Shown: piece after piece, positions 1 to 8,734 of the stretch
Layout: each line of letters starts with the position of its first letter
How positions within the stretch are numbered: position 1 is the first letter of the stretch
From: Vibrio artabrorum
GTDB taxonomy: Bacteria > Pseudomonadota > Gammaproteobacteria > Enterobacterales > Vibrionaceae
Assembly: GCF_024347295.1 (NCBI RefSeq)
Contig: NZ_AP025458.1
Location: 1,612,001 to 1,676,000 of the forward strand
Reading direction: 5' to 3'
Length of the DNA: 64,000 nt
Notes under the pieces: generated by a model
Told to the model about the DNA's origin: nothing
Databases searched by the model: none
The model's input: the letters and a program-made list of their open reading frames with translations, nothing else
Translations under genes and position numbers: made by a program

Positions 1-70
1 CATACGTTTCAGCAAAAGCACCAAGCTCAGCTAACTCTGGCCACTGTTCTCTCAAATGTTCAAAATTCAT
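1..70 (-). CDS. Probable type I restriction enzyme R subunit (N-terminal fragment)
   Basis: Only the first 23 codons lie in the window; the gene runs off the left edge. The visible start, MNFEHLREQWPELAELG, resembles the N terminus of HsdR-type proteins that carry a DUF4145 domain before a DEAD/DEAH helicase. Such R subunits would cut and translocate unmethylated DNA. A purine-rich ribosome binding site (AAGGTGAAG) sits just upstream, and a sigma54 promoter lies about 40 bp further upstream. The family call rests on a short match recognised from memory, so the remaining gene must be read to confirm it. Confidence 0.5.
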   Translation of the reverse strand, partial: MNFEHLREQWPELAELGAFAETY

Positions 71-110
71 AGACTTCTTCACCTTTCTGTCTCCTAAGAT
101 GAGTGATACT

Positions 111-127
111 TTGCAACGTTTACGCCA
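111..127 (-). promoter_or_regulatory. Sigma54 (-24/-12) promoter
   Basis: On the minus strand the sequence reads TGGCGTAAACGTTGCAA. The GG and GC elements have the spacing of the TGGCAC-N5-TTGC consensus. It lies between the stop of the sigma54 activator and the start of the R-subunit-like gene, and points at the latter, so it probably makes that gene sigma54 dependent. Confidence 0.75.
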
Positions 128-149
128 ATTTCAAACTTGGTTGTTTTTA

Positions 150-1631
150 TTATTCCAAACTAAGCGTTTTCAGCCAGTTATTCAGCGTTTGATGATTATT
201 TAAACCCAACGATTTTGCAGCTTTAGATTTGTTTCCAGCAGCATAATCCATCGCAGATTCAATTGCACTTTTCTTTATATTATCAATATGTTGCTGAAGG
301 TCACCAGGGACCCTAAATTCACCATTGTTCACCGAAGTTAGGTCACGACTTATTATCGCGACCTCCAAATCTTGTTTAGTGACCTCTTTACCTTCCGACC
401 ATAATACGGCTCGGTTTAATGTGTTCCATAGCTCACGAATATTACCCGGCCAGCTGTATGCTTCTGCAAATTCTATTGCAGACTTGGAAATATTCTTACT
501 CTCAAATAAGGGATGAGTCTTCATCTGCTGGTTTATCTCGATCATCAACTCTTCGATCAGGAAAGGGATCTCTTCTGAACGCGCCCTTAACGAAGGCAAC
601 TCAATCACTCCAACGGCTAGCCGATAGAAAAGATCTTCACGAAAAGACTCGTCAGAAACCATTTTAAAAAGGTCACGGTGTGTCGCAGCGATAATCCTCA
701 CATCAACACTTTTCGTGGCAACGTCTCCCACCTTTGTAATTTCCTGCTGCTGCAATGCCCTAAGTAATTTAACTTGAACGGTTAAAGAGAGTTCACCAAC
801 TTCATCAAGAAATAATGTTCCACCATTTGCTTGCTCAAATAACCCTGCATGATCTTGGTGTGCCCCTGTAAACGCACCTTTTACATGACCAAACAAAATG
901 GAATCAACCAAATTTTCAGGTAAAGCACCACAGTTAACAGCTTTAAATGGCTTATCAGCACGAAGACTGGCTTTATGAATACCTTTTGCCATCACTTCTT
1001 TACCGGTACCACTTTCTCCGAGTAGCAAAGCCGGTAGATCAGCATAAGCCAATCGTTGCGCTTTCTTGATGACGTTCTGCATGACAGTAGATTTGGCCGT
1101 AATCGAATCAAAAGCACTATTGAGAGACGGTGTTTTTGAAGCAAGTTGAGCAATAGCTGTTGACGAGGATTTTTGATATTCAGCAGAAAAGTCTACAGGT
1201 ACATCAACTTCGATTAACTGACCTTGAGGGGTAGTTTGAACTAACTGACATTTCGCAATACTCTTTCCAAGTAGAACAGAAACGACTGTCATTGCAGGCG
1301 TACCAGAGGTCAGGTTTAGAAAAATACCATCAGCCTGATCAGAGACATAAGCCAGTTGCTTGTGCATGACTTTGGTAATTGCAGTGTAATCAATTGGAGA
1401 TGATAACCTGATACGTTGAATCTTTACTGAAGTATTGGAACGCCCGGCACAAGCAAGCTTTTTTTCAAGCCACTCTTTGTAATCATGCCATTCATCTTCC
1501 CATGTACTAGCCAGAATCACGACATCATCAATTGCTGGCGCTTTTAACGCAATAGTCGCAATTGAAGCTGTTTTATCTAGCTTCATCTGATCAAGGTCTG
1601 TTCTTCCAAGCCAACTAAGCAAGGTTGCCAT
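150..1631 (-). CDS. CARF-like sigma54-dependent activator, RtcR-related
   Basis: 493 aa. Residues 1-150 look like a CARF sensor: the start LLSWLGRTDL resembles RtcR, and LNLTSGTPAM (106-114) fits the CARF nucleotide-binding loop. Residues 170-420 form the AAA+ activator core, with Walker A GESGTGKE (205-212), an intact GAFTGA sigma54-contact loop (252-257) and Walker B GTLFLDEVGE (271-280). The C-terminal 45 residues are a Fis-type HTH. In related RtcR the CARF domain senses an RNA-derived or cyclic nucleotide ligand; that is inferred here. The gene follows the helicase by 55 bp on the same strand, and a sigma54 promoter lies directly downstream, so its likely target is the restriction-like gene. 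Confidence 0.85.
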   Translation of the reverse strand: MATLLSWLGRTDLDQMKLDKTASIATIALKAPAIDDVVILASTWEDEWHDYKEWLEKKLACAGRSNTSVKIQRIRLSSPIDYTAITKVMHKQLAYVSDQADGIFLNLTSGTPAMTVVSVLLGKSIAKCQLVQTTPQGQLIEVDVPVDFSAEYQKSSSTAIAQLASKTPSLNSAFDSITAKSTVMQNVIKKAQRLAYADLPALLLGESGTGKEVMAKGIHKASLRADKPFKAVNCGALPENLVDSILFGHVKGAFTGAHQDHAGLFEQANGGTLFLDEVGELSLTVQVKLLRALQQQEITKVGDVATKSVDVRIIAATHRDLFKMVSDESFREDLFYRLAVGVIELPSLRARSEEIPFLIEELMIEINQQMKTHPLFESKNISKSAIEFAEAYSWPGNIRELWNTLNRAVLWSEGKEVTKQDLEVAIISRDLTSVNNGEFRVPGDLQQHIDNIKKSAIESAMDYAAGNKSKAAKSLGLNNHQTLNNWLKTLSLE

Positions 1632-1686
1632 TCTATCTTCCGTAATTATCTTTACTTATTGATAAATACTTTACAGCAATAGTCTC

Positions 1687-4578
1687 TTAGTTGATATTCA
1701 ACTGCTCTAGTTTCTGCGTATAACCACAATTTTTATCTGCATTTTTTCTATATGTCGAACAACTCCAGAACTGACCGTACTTCCCATTTCTTAGCTTCAT
1801 CTCACTTCCACAACGCTTGCAGAGAGGGCGAATGTCGCCACACTCTTCGTTGATGCACTCCTGAAAGCCAGGCTTAGTTGTACTGCTCATTGGGCTGCCA
1901 CACTGGCTACAAGGGGTTTCTTTGTGCTTACAACGAGGATAGAACGAACAAGACAAGAACTTACCGTAGCGACTAACGCGCTCTTTCAATATTCCTGTTT
2001 TACAGCTGCTACAAGAAATTTGTTCAAACAGTTTCTGTACAAACGATGCATCAAATTCATCGGTATCTACGTAGTATTTGTTCTTTATGAGTTCGACAAC
2101 AAAATCACTGACATCCGTCATATCTGCTAATAGGTACGCTCTATGTTTTGCTCTGGTTAAAGCGACATAAAAAAGGCGCCTCTCTTCAGCAAATTCGTAA
2201 TCATCACCTTTAGGCAATAGCGCGTCCACCAGCGGAGGGGTTACTTTTTGAGACGGGAAACCATTCTTACCCGTTATTAATCCCATAATGATGACATAAT
2301 CGGCTTCTTTACCCTTAGAGGCATGGAATGACTGACAATTAATTTGTAATGATGGGTATTGTCTATTAATTTCTTGAAGCTGCTGGTAATCAGGCATTTG
2401 ATGCCAAAACCTGGCTAGGAGATACACCTTATTCTGCGCTGGTTTACCTGAGGTATGAACGCAAGCCAAAACAGCATTAAGCGCTTTTTCTAGGGGAGAT
2501 ACACTTTGTTCATTTCTACCTTGTCTGAGTATCGATACAGCAGGCTTGTTAACCTTAATCAGGGACTGAATGTCTTTTTTGATTTGTACTGGGTTTCTGG
2601 TGACAAATTGCGTTGCCACATCTCCAATCGCACTGTTAAAACGAAACGTTAAATCCAATTTTGTTTCCGAAGTCGCACCGAAATACTCAACAAAATTGGT
2701 AGTCAGCTTAACGTCTGCGCCACTAAAGCGATAGATAGCCTGCCAATCATCCCCAACGCAAAACAGCGAGGTACCAGGCAGTGAATCACGCAACGCCTTG
2801 ACAAGCCTAGCTCTGGGCTCTGAGATGTCTTGAAACTCATCTACTAAGATGTATTTCCAGGACGAAACAAACTGTCCGGTTTGGACATACATCAATGCTT
2901 TACTGATCATGTCATTGAAATCTATCCACTGCTTTTCACGAAGAAACAGCTCATACCGATTGTATAGTGGATACAACAGCTCTAATGCTTTCTCTGTTTG
3001 CTTAGGATCGATTGAATTTCTAATGACGTTCTCTATCGCAACATCATCAAGACAAGCTGCTTTGTACATATCCACCAAAGCACTAAATAATTTAGCCAAT
3101 TCTGTTACTTGGCCTAACTGGCGAAGGTTATTAAGTAAATCCTGCGGAGGGATGGGGTTAAATTCGACTTCACGCTCCAACAATTTATTTTCAAGCACCT
3201 GAAGAAGCTTTCCAACTTTATGCTGGTGGTAGAACACCTCAACATAACCAGTCTGGTATTGCTTGTGCGTTTGGCGTTTCCATTCAATCGACTCTTGATA
3301 GCGAACTTTATCAATCCACGGGGCTGTATTACCGTGCTCATCAGTACCGTAGTATTCAATGTAAATATCGTGGTCTGGTAAATAAAAGTCTGGGTGATAT
3401 TGACGATATTGATCTGTACTTACGTCAAATCGATAGCTCGCCTCATACTCATAATTAATTCCTTTTCTAAATAACCAGTTAGCAATGACAACCTCACCGT
3501 AACTCTTTACCTGATCCCCTTTCAACGAACGGATGTCATTATCAGTTAAGTACTGTAAATACTCACCTTCACTTTGAAACTCAAAAGGATTCTTATCAAC
3601 AAAATAATACGAGCTGAAGTACTCAAGTAAAGACTCACGATAGCCATCATCAAGCATGAGTTGCTCTAGGTTATCGTTCATCCATTTTGATTTAGCTTTA
3701 ATGTCGTCTTCAAATGGGGATAGGTTTGGTTTTGAACCTTCGACTTCGGCGATAATTTTCATACCTAAGCTATGGAAGGTGCTGGCTCCCACGTCATCAA
3801 AACCCAGTTTGTCTTTGATGCGCTCGTCCATTTCCTTAGCTGCAATACGCCCGTAAGCCAGTAGCAAGATATCATTTGCAGTCGCTTGATCACTATTAAT
3901 CAGATACCCAGTTCTACCAACCATAACACTCGTTTTACCGGTACCCGCCCCGGCTAAAAGCAGATTGTTGTCGTTATCCGTAATACAAGCGATTCGCTGC
4001 TTCTCTGTTAACGGATTAGATTCGACGTTGTCGAAAAACATTCCGTATTCTGTTAGCTGATTTTTAACGTAGGCATCGCGTATATTCTCAATATCTGACG
4101 GCTTCCAGGCACAAATTACATCGAGTGTGTGAGCGACCTGTTGGGCTAGTTCGCTTAACCCTAAAGCTGACCGCCATCCCTTCCACCTTTTCGCTTCTTT
4201 ATTTGCGATGGTTTGAAAGCTTCGAGTTTCAGACGTTCTAATAAAACTTGCGGCAGAGGCATTTTCCACTTGGTCCAAAAATGGAATCAGTTTCTGAGCG
4301 TTACTGTTGGCCCAAAAAGGAAAGAAAGTGTGTTTGTGTCGATGTGTAAATAGGTAGCTCAACATCGGAACGGACAAACCGGCGTTATTTGTTTCAAACG
4401 ACAAAACGCCACCTGAAAAGCCTAATTTGGCTACTGGAGGAGCAACTATCGTATCCCACTTGTACAACGTTTTTATATTGTCTTTGAAGATGGTAATACC
4501 GTCTTCGTTAACGTTTACCTGTTGTCGCTTGCCAAGAAGGTGTGCCAAAAAGTTGGTTTTGAGGAGAAGTTTCGTCAT
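1687..4578 (-). CDS. HelD-like UvrD/Rep superfamily 1 helicase with nuclease-like insert and zinc fingers
   Basis: 963 aa against about 684 for E. coli DNA helicase IV. The HelD-type N terminus is followed by Walker A LLAGAGTGKTSVMVGRTGYL, the DEFQDIS motif, GDDWQAIYRFSG, the ASKGKEADYV motif and VALTRAKHRAYLL, as in HelD. Between the two helicase halves is an extra segment with HPDFYLPDHDIYIEYYG, which looks like a PD-(D/E)XK or Vsr-like nuclease core. The last 120 residues hold repeated CxxC...CxxC topoisomerase-type zinc fingers. It is the first gene of a three-gene minus-strand block with the CARF activator and the R-subunit-like gene, which suggests a defence role. This could instead be a stand-alone repair helicase. 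Confidence 0.85.
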   Translation of the reverse strand: MTKLLLKTNFLAHLLGKRQQVNVNEDGITIFKDNIKTLYKWDTIVAPPVAKLGFSGGVLSFETNNAGLSVPMLSYLFTHRHKHTFFPFWANSNAQKLIPFLDQVENASAASFIRTSETRSFQTIANKEAKRWKGWRSALGLSELAQQVAHTLDVICAWKPSDIENIRDAYVKNQLTEYGMFFDNVESNPLTEKQRIACITDNDNNLLLAGAGTGKTSVMVGRTGYLINSDQATANDILLLAYGRIAAKEMDERIKDKLGFDDVGASTFHSLGMKIIAEVEGSKPNLSPFEDDIKAKSKWMNDNLEQLMLDDGYRESLLEYFSSYYFVDKNPFEFQSEGEYLQYLTDNDIRSLKGDQVKSYGEVVIANWLFRKGINYEYEASYRFDVSTDQYRQYHPDFYLPDHDIYIEYYGTDEHGNTAPWIDKVRYQESIEWKRQTHKQYQTGYVEVFYHQHKVGKLLQVLENKLLEREVEFNPIPPQDLLNNLRQLGQVTELAKLFSALVDMYKAACLDDVAIENVIRNSIDPKQTEKALELLYPLYNRYELFLREKQWIDFNDMISKALMYVQTGQFVSSWKYILVDEFQDISEPRARLVKALRDSLPGTSLFCVGDDWQAIYRFSGADVKLTTNFVEYFGATSETKLDLTFRFNSAIGDVATQFVTRNPVQIKKDIQSLIKVNKPAVSILRQGRNEQSVSPLEKALNAVLACVHTSGKPAQNKVYLLARFWHQMPDYQQLQEINRQYPSLQINCQSFHASKGKEADYVIIMGLITGKNGFPSQKVTPPLVDALLPKGDDYEFAEERRLFYVALTRAKHRAYLLADMTDVSDFVVELIKNKYYVDTDEFDASFVQKLFEQISCSSCKTGILKERVSRYGKFLSCSFYPRCKHKETPCSQCGSPMSSTTKPGFQECINEECGDIRPLCKRCGSEMKLRNGKYGQFWSCSTYRKNADKNCGYTQKLEQLNIN

Positions 4579-4731
4579 TAAAAATACAATCGCAAAGTTG
4601 GAATGATAACGTTATATGCAACTGTAGTTTACATGACAAAGTATGAACTATAGTGATCTACATCGGTATTGAAGGGAATAGAGCTCTGACTTTTATCCAG
4701 AGCACTCTGAAGGTATTGAGCAAGTATTCAA

Positions 4732-4896
4732 TTAGCGTCCTTTAAATAACTCGCCTCGATGATAACGAAGGTATGGTCTGTGATCCGGCATGATTCTAAA
4801 TGCCATATCTTCCTTCAAACCGATCACATCCGGGGACTCCAAGTAGCTTGAAATGAGTACCTTTCCGTGATCATCAACGGAGATGAAACGCTTTAT
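4732..4896 (-). pseudogene. Fragment of an unrecognised coding sequence
   Basis: An open frame of 54 codons on the minus strand ends in a normal stop and contains residues such as SSYLESPDVIGLKEDMAF, which read like real protein. There is no suitable start codon at its 5' end, where an in-frame stop occurs. It is probably the 3' remnant of a gene truncated during island rearrangement. I do not recognise the family. The rest of the gap from the helicase start to the IS3 element holds nothing that I can identify. Confidence 0.3.
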
Positions 4897-5134
4897 CTAC
4901 AACAGTGTTTTCGTTGTAACAGGAGGTATTTTCAGACTTAAACTGACCCATATATCAATCTCATTCGTTGATACATGAGTCGGTTGGAGATGATGATAAG
5001 TCTTAATAATTGTGACTTGGGTTGCTGCGCGTTATTACGGTAGCAAACCAGGGTTATGCCTTTGAACGTAACTGATCCGCACCAAAAGTTTTGGACACTG
5101 AGTTAAGTGAGTACAATCACTAACGAGGTGAACA

Positions 5135-5419
5135 ATGACAACTAAGAAAACACGAATCAAACATGCTCCTGAATTTAAAGCTGAAGCACTTAAGTTAGCA
5201 GAGAAAGTGAGGGGCGCTGCGGCTGCACGGCAGCTATCGTTATATGAATCCCAGATCTATGGATGGCGTAAAGCCGTCAAAAAAGACGCGAAAGTCAGTG
5301 ATAGAGAAAGAGAGCTCGCCACCGAAAATGCCAAACTCAAACGATTATTGGCAGAGCAAGCTGAAGAGCTAGATATCGTAAAAAAGGCCGCCACCTACTT
5401 CGCGAAAAATCTAAAGTAG
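5135..5419 (+). CDS. IS3-family transposase OrfA (HTH and leucine zipper)
   Basis: 94 aa. The N terminus (FKAEALKLAEKVRGAAAARQL) is the usual IS3 OrfA helix-turn-helix that binds the terminal repeats, followed by a coiled coil of heptad-spaced leucines (ENAKLKRLLAEQAEELDIVKK) for multimerisation. Near the 3' end, at about 5,380-5,387, is an A6G slippery run. A -1 shift there enters the orfB frame, which is open through the junction, so the active transposase is the OrfAB fusion. The stop of orfA precedes the first ATG of orfB by 14 bp. Confidence 0.93.
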   Translation: MTTKKTRIKHAPEFKAEALKLAEKVRGAAAARQLSLYESQIYGWRKAVKKDAKVSDRERELATENAKLKRLLAEQAEELDIVKKAATYFAKNLK

Positions 5420-5433
5420 ATTGCTATGAGTTT

Positions 5434-6285
5434 ATGCTCAAACACCTTATGCAATATAGGATTGTCCGTATGGCTAAGGTGTTTGGGGTTTCTCGAAGTG
5501 GGTTTTATTACTGGATTGATAATCGCAATAAAGTCACTCAACGAAACGAGCACCGCAAGCAACTTGATATCAAAGTTCGCGAAGTCTTTGATGATAAAAA
5601 GGAACGTGATGGTGCAAGGCGTATTCAAAAAGAACTTGAAGAAAATGGTAATAAGCACGATGTAAAAACCATCGCCGCGAGCATGAAGCGTCAGGGACTC
5701 GTTGCGAAGGCCGCCCGTAAGTTCAAAAGCACGACAGACAGTAAGCATAGGCTTCCCGTTGCCCCGAACTTGCTTGACCAAGACTTTAATGCGACAGCCC
5801 CAAATCAAAAATGGGCTGGAGATATCACCTATCTCGCGACTAGCGAAGGCTGGATGTATTTAGCTGTTATTATCGACCTGTATTCACGGCAAGTCGTTGG
5901 TTGGTCAATGAGTACAAGAATGACCGCAACTCTTGTCTGTGATGCGCTATCAATGGCTTTGTTCCGCAGAGGCATGCCAGAAGGAATGATTATCCACAGT
6001 GATAGAGGCAGCCAATATTGCTCAAAAGACTACCGAGACTTAATCGCAGCTCATAATTTAAAACAAAGTATGAGTAGGAAGGGAAATTGCTGGGATAACG
6101 CCTGTGTTGAAAGCTTTTTCCACACAATGAAAGTAGAAGCCATCCAATACGAGCCGATAATGACGCGAGAAGAGATGCACCAAGCGCTTTTTGAATATAT
6201 CGAAGTTGATTATAATCGAACAAGAAGGCACAGTGCTCTTGGGTATCTAAGCCCAGTTAACTTTGAAAAACAATATGTCGCTTAA
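5434..6285 (+). CDS. IS3-family transposase OrfB (DDE integrase core)
   Basis: 283 aa from the first ATG, though translation probably comes mostly from a -1 frameshift out of orfA. It has the HTH_21-like region, then an rve catalytic core: first Asp in WAGDITYL, second Asp in HSDRGSQY and the Glu in NACVESFFHTMK. The C terminus YNRTRRHSALGYLSPVNFE is typical of the family. No frameshift or internal stop is seen, so the element could still be active if both ends are functional. Confidence 0.95.
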   Translation: MLKHLMQYRIVRMAKVFGVSRSGFYYWIDNRNKVTQRNEHRKQLDIKVREVFDDKKERDGARRIQKELEENGNKHDVKTIAASMKRQGLVAKAARKFKSTTDSKHRLPVAPNLLDQDFNATAPNQKWAGDITYLATSEGWMYLAVIIDLYSRQVVGWSMSTRMTATLVCDALSMALFRRGMPEGMIIHSDRGSQYCSKDYRDLIAAHNLKQSMSRKGNCWDNACVESFFHTMKVEAIQYEPIMTREEMHQALFEYIEVDYNRTRRHSALGYLSPVNFEKQYVA

Positions 6286-6508
6286 TGCGGTGTCCAGTCT
6301 GACTGGAGCAGATCACATATCAACGACTCCACTTGTGCATACAGCGTCATTAGTTAATAACTAAGCGCTCGGATACCATCCAGTATTAGAGAAAGTAAAA
6401 TCAGGGGATAATCTACAGCTCAATGTTAAACATTACGTGGTCAAACATCCTCACTGATTTTAGAGCTTGGAGGATAGCTAATCATCCAAAACTTCAAGAT
6501 ACAAGTGG

Positions 6509-7345
6509 TCAACTAAAAAGCGATTCGGGTTCCATGTTGTTATCGTATAAAGTTATTGCATTTTCAACAAATCGTTGAGTTTGTAGCATCGAAAGTGGTT
6601 TAGAGAAATAGAACCCTTGAATCAAATCACAACCTAACATCTGCAACTGACGAAACTGATCGTAAACTTCTACACCTTCCGCCACCACTTTGATATTGAG
6701 ACTGTGCGCGAGTTCGATTGAACTTCTAACCGCGGCCATGTGTTTATAGCTACGGAGCATCTGCTTAACAAAATTCATATCAATTTTAAGCTCTGTAAAC
6801 GGACCTTCAACTAACCGAGTAAGGGAGGAGTTGCCAGTTCCAAAGTCATCGATTGAGAGCTGTATTCCTTTCATTCTAAGGCGACTCATTACCTTAAGTA
6901 AGTCACAATTTCTTTTCGGTGCTCGAATTTCAGTGAGTTCCAATATCAAATTGCTAGGTGGAAACGCAAACTTGCTTAAAGCATTAATCACTGCCTGTAT
7001 AAAGCCACATTCGGTCAATACCAGAGCTTCTACATTGACACTAACACTGAGTGAATAACCGCTCTCGTGTAGCTTTTTAACAGCAGATAACGCTTTTTCT
7101 AGTACGATTTTAAATAGATCGTAACTTCGACCAACTTGGTGAACTACGTCTAAAAAGTAGAATGGTGATAGGATCCCATAATTTGAATGATTCCACCTGA
7201 CCAAGGCTTCTAACCTGACCGTTCTCCCTGACTTTATAGATGCTTGAGGTTGAAAATAGACATCAAACTGATCATTAACAAATGCAACGTTAATATCCGA
7301 CTCTGTGGGAGAAAACTGAACGATATGATCTTTATTCATATACAA
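6509..7345 (-). CDS. Cyclic-di-GMP phosphodiesterase, stand-alone EAL domain
   Basis: 278 aa and essentially a single cytoplasmic EAL domain without sensor or membrane segments. The catalytic set is complete: E46 in LEALVRW, N104, E136 in ELTE, D166-D167 in IDDFGTG, K187 in ELKID, E223 in AEGVE and Q243 in QGFYFSKP. It should therefore cut c-di-GMP to pGpG. Translation may start at Met1 or at Met3, which has better spacing from the AAGGGG ribosome binding site. A 16-bp palindrome about 50 bp upstream is shared with the nearby Crp/Fnr-type gene, suggesting control by that regulator. It is divergent from the Crp/Fnr-EAL pair, with an IS now between them. Confidence 0.92.
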   Translation of the reverse strand: MYMNKDHIVQFSPTESDINVAFVNDQFDVYFQPQASIKSGRTVRLEALVRWNHSNYGILSPFYFLDVVHQVGRSYDLFKIVLEKALSAVKKLHESGYSLSVSVNVEALVLTECGFIQAVINALSKFAFPPSNLILELTEIRAPKRNCDLLKVMSRLRMKGIQLSIDDFGTGNSSLTRLVEGPFTELKIDMNFVKQMLRSYKHMAAVRSSIELAHSLNIKVVAEGVEVYDQFRQLQMLGCDLIQGFYFSKPLSMLQTQRFVENAITLYDNNMEPESLFS

Positions 7346-7391
7346 CCCCTTGTCTCAAAAATTCAGTTTGCATATCTTCGCTGCATCTGTA

Positions 7392-7407
7392 TGTTCCCTA
7401 AAGAACA
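7392..7407. promoter_or_regulatory. Palindromic operator, copy 1 (upstream of the EAL gene)
   Basis: TGTTCCCTAAAGAACA, with TGTTC/GAACA arms and a 6-bp centre. It lies about 54 bp (centre) upstream of the minus-strand EAL start, a good position for an activator of Crp/Fnr type. Near-identical copies stand at 8,661 and 11,085. Confidence 0.65.
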
Positions 7408-7449
7408 CTTCCAAAATTAATTACGTGTTAATTTCCATAAAATCAAAAA

Positions 7450-7592
7450 ATGGCTTTGTTATGGAATTCAATGGAACTAAATCAAAAACCTACGGCCCGC
7501 TCAGCTACGTCCACTACTTCTCGTAGAACTATACCTAAACATCTTACAAAACAAACAATTGCAATCAATCAATAGTAAACCTTGGTTCATAT
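7450..7592 (+). mobile_element. Remnant of the left end of an IS5-family element
   Basis: About 140 bp closely resembles the left end and first transposase codons of the intact IS that starts at 7,600 (shared blocks include TTCAATGGAACTAAATCA, CAGCTACGTCCACT and TTACAAAACAA), but with many substitutions and a disrupted reading frame. It is an older, related element of which only this end survives. Confidence 0.75.
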
Positions 7593-7599
7593 AGCTATG
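7591..7599. repeat. Target-site duplication, left copy
   Basis: ATAGCTATG directly abuts the left inverted repeat of the IS5-family element and recurs at 8,654-8,662 after its right end. Nine base pairs is the duplication size of the IS903 group. Confidence 0.9.
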
Positions 7600-8653
7600 G
7601 GCGTTGTTGCGTAATTCAATGGAACTAAATCAAGAACCTACGATCTGAGCAGCTACGTCCACTCTATCTCGTAGCCCTATGCCTAAACCACGTTACAAAA
7701 CAACTAACTGGAAGCAATACAACCAATCACTCATTAACCGTGGTTCTCTGACCTTTTGGATTGATGAAGAAGCAATAAGCGGATGGGCGCAAAGCAAACA
7801 GAATAAGCGCGGGAGGCCGCGTCGGTTCAGTGATTTAGCTATCACGACAGCACTCATGGTCAAACGAGTTTTTTCTATGCCATTGAGAGCGCTGCAAGGA
7901 TTTATCGACTCGATATTTAGGTTAGCCCATGTACCGTTAAGTTGTCCGCATTACACCTGCATCAGTCGTAGAGCCAAGCAAGTTGAGGTTTCATTTAAGA
8001 CTAAAACGAGAGGAGCGATACAGCACCTAGCTATTGATGCTACTGGCCTTAAGGTTTATGGCGAAGGTGAATGGAAAGTCAAAAAACATGGGACGGATGG
8101 CAAGCGTAGAGTCTGGCGAAAGCTGCATATTGCAGTCGATACCAACACTCATGAGATCATTGCCGCCGAGCTAAGTTTATCGACGGTTACAGATGGAGAA
8201 GTACTCCCGAACTTACTGAAACAAACACGCCGAAGTATCCTTAAGGTGTCTGGTGATGGCGCTTACGACACGAGAGCGTGTCACGCTGCTATTAAGATTA
8301 AGGGAGCTATTGCGCTTATTCCCCCAAGAGAAGGGGCTGCCTTTTGGGAGCGTGGTCACCCTCGAAATCTCGCCGTGGGTTGCCAGAAATTATACGGCTC
8401 AAATAAGTATTGGAAAGAGCGGTATGGATACCACAAACGTTCACTCTCAGAAACAGCGATGTATCGAGTTAAACAGTTGCTAGGAGGGAAACTGAGCTTA
8501 AGAAATTACAATGCCCAGGTGGGTGAAACTTACGCGATGATAAAAGCGTTGAACAAGCTTACTGGGTTAGGTATGCCTGAAACTTGTCGCATTGACTAAG
8601 AAACAAGCGAAACGGGTTGGCTCTATCTCTAAATTTAATTACGCAACAAAGCC
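7600..8653 (+). mobile_element. Intact IS5-family element, IS903-like
   Basis: 1,054 bp. Left end GGCGTTGTTGCGTAAT, right end (inward) GGCTTTGTTGCGTAAT, one mismatch in 16. A perfect 9-bp direct repeat flanks it and one complete transposase gene fills it. It has inserted in the promoter region between the divergent EAL and Crp/Fnr-type genes, right beside the latter's operator. Confidence 0.95.
7679..8599 (+). CDS. IS5-family (IS903 group) transposase
   Basis: 306 aa, full length for the group. The N terminus MPKPRYKTTNWKQYNQSL is typical. DDE residues: Asp in AIDATGLKVYG, Asp in VSGDGAYDTR and the Glu in SLSETAMYRVKQL (the YREK-like region near the C terminus). The frame is uninterrupted, and with intact ends and a perfect duplication this copy is recent and probably competent. 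Confidence 0.95.
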   Translation: MPKPRYKTTNWKQYNQSLINRGSLTFWIDEEAISGWAQSKQNKRGRPRRFSDLAITTALMVKRVFSMPLRALQGFIDSIFRLAHVPLSCPHYTCISRRAKQVEVSFKTKTRGAIQHLAIDATGLKVYGEGEWKVKKHGTDGKRRVWRKLHIAVDTNTHEIIAAELSLSTVTDGEVLPNLLKQTRRSILKVSGDGAYDTRACHAAIKIKGAIALIPPREGAAFWERGHPRNLAVGCQKLYGSNKYWKERYGYHKRSLSETAMYRVKQLLGGKLSLRNYNAQVGETYAMIKALNKLTGLGMPETCRID

Positions 8654-8662
8654 ATAGCTATG
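8654..8662. repeat. Target-site duplication, right copy
   Basis: ATAGCTATG, identical to 7,591-7,599. Its last two bases supply the first two bases of the palindromic operator at 8,661, so the insertion duplicated the edge of the operator but left this copy intact. Confidence 0.9.
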
Positions 8663-8676
8663 TTCTCTAGGGAACA
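8661..8676. promoter_or_regulatory. Palindromic operator, copy 2 (upstream of the Crp/Fnr-type gene)
   Basis: TGTTCTCTAGGGAACA, a near-perfect palindrome whose centre is 66 bp before the ATG at 8,735. This suggests autoregulation of the Crp/Fnr-type gene and its downstream EAL partner. Confidence 0.65.
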
Positions 8677-8734
8677 TATAGACACCTATTTAATTGTTAC
8701 CATAGCCAGAAATAACCTAAGGTTTTAGTCACGA

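Larger units (their letters stand above)
5073..6315 (+). mobile_element. IS3-family insertion sequence
   Basis: Terminal inverted repeats bracket orfA and orfB. The left end begins TGATCCGCACCA and the right end, read inward, begins TGATCTGCTCCA; both continue with TGGACAC and a TTAAG block. Length is 1,243 bp. I see no 3-5 bp target duplication in the bases next to either end, so a flank was probably rearranged after insertion. Confidence 0.9.
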
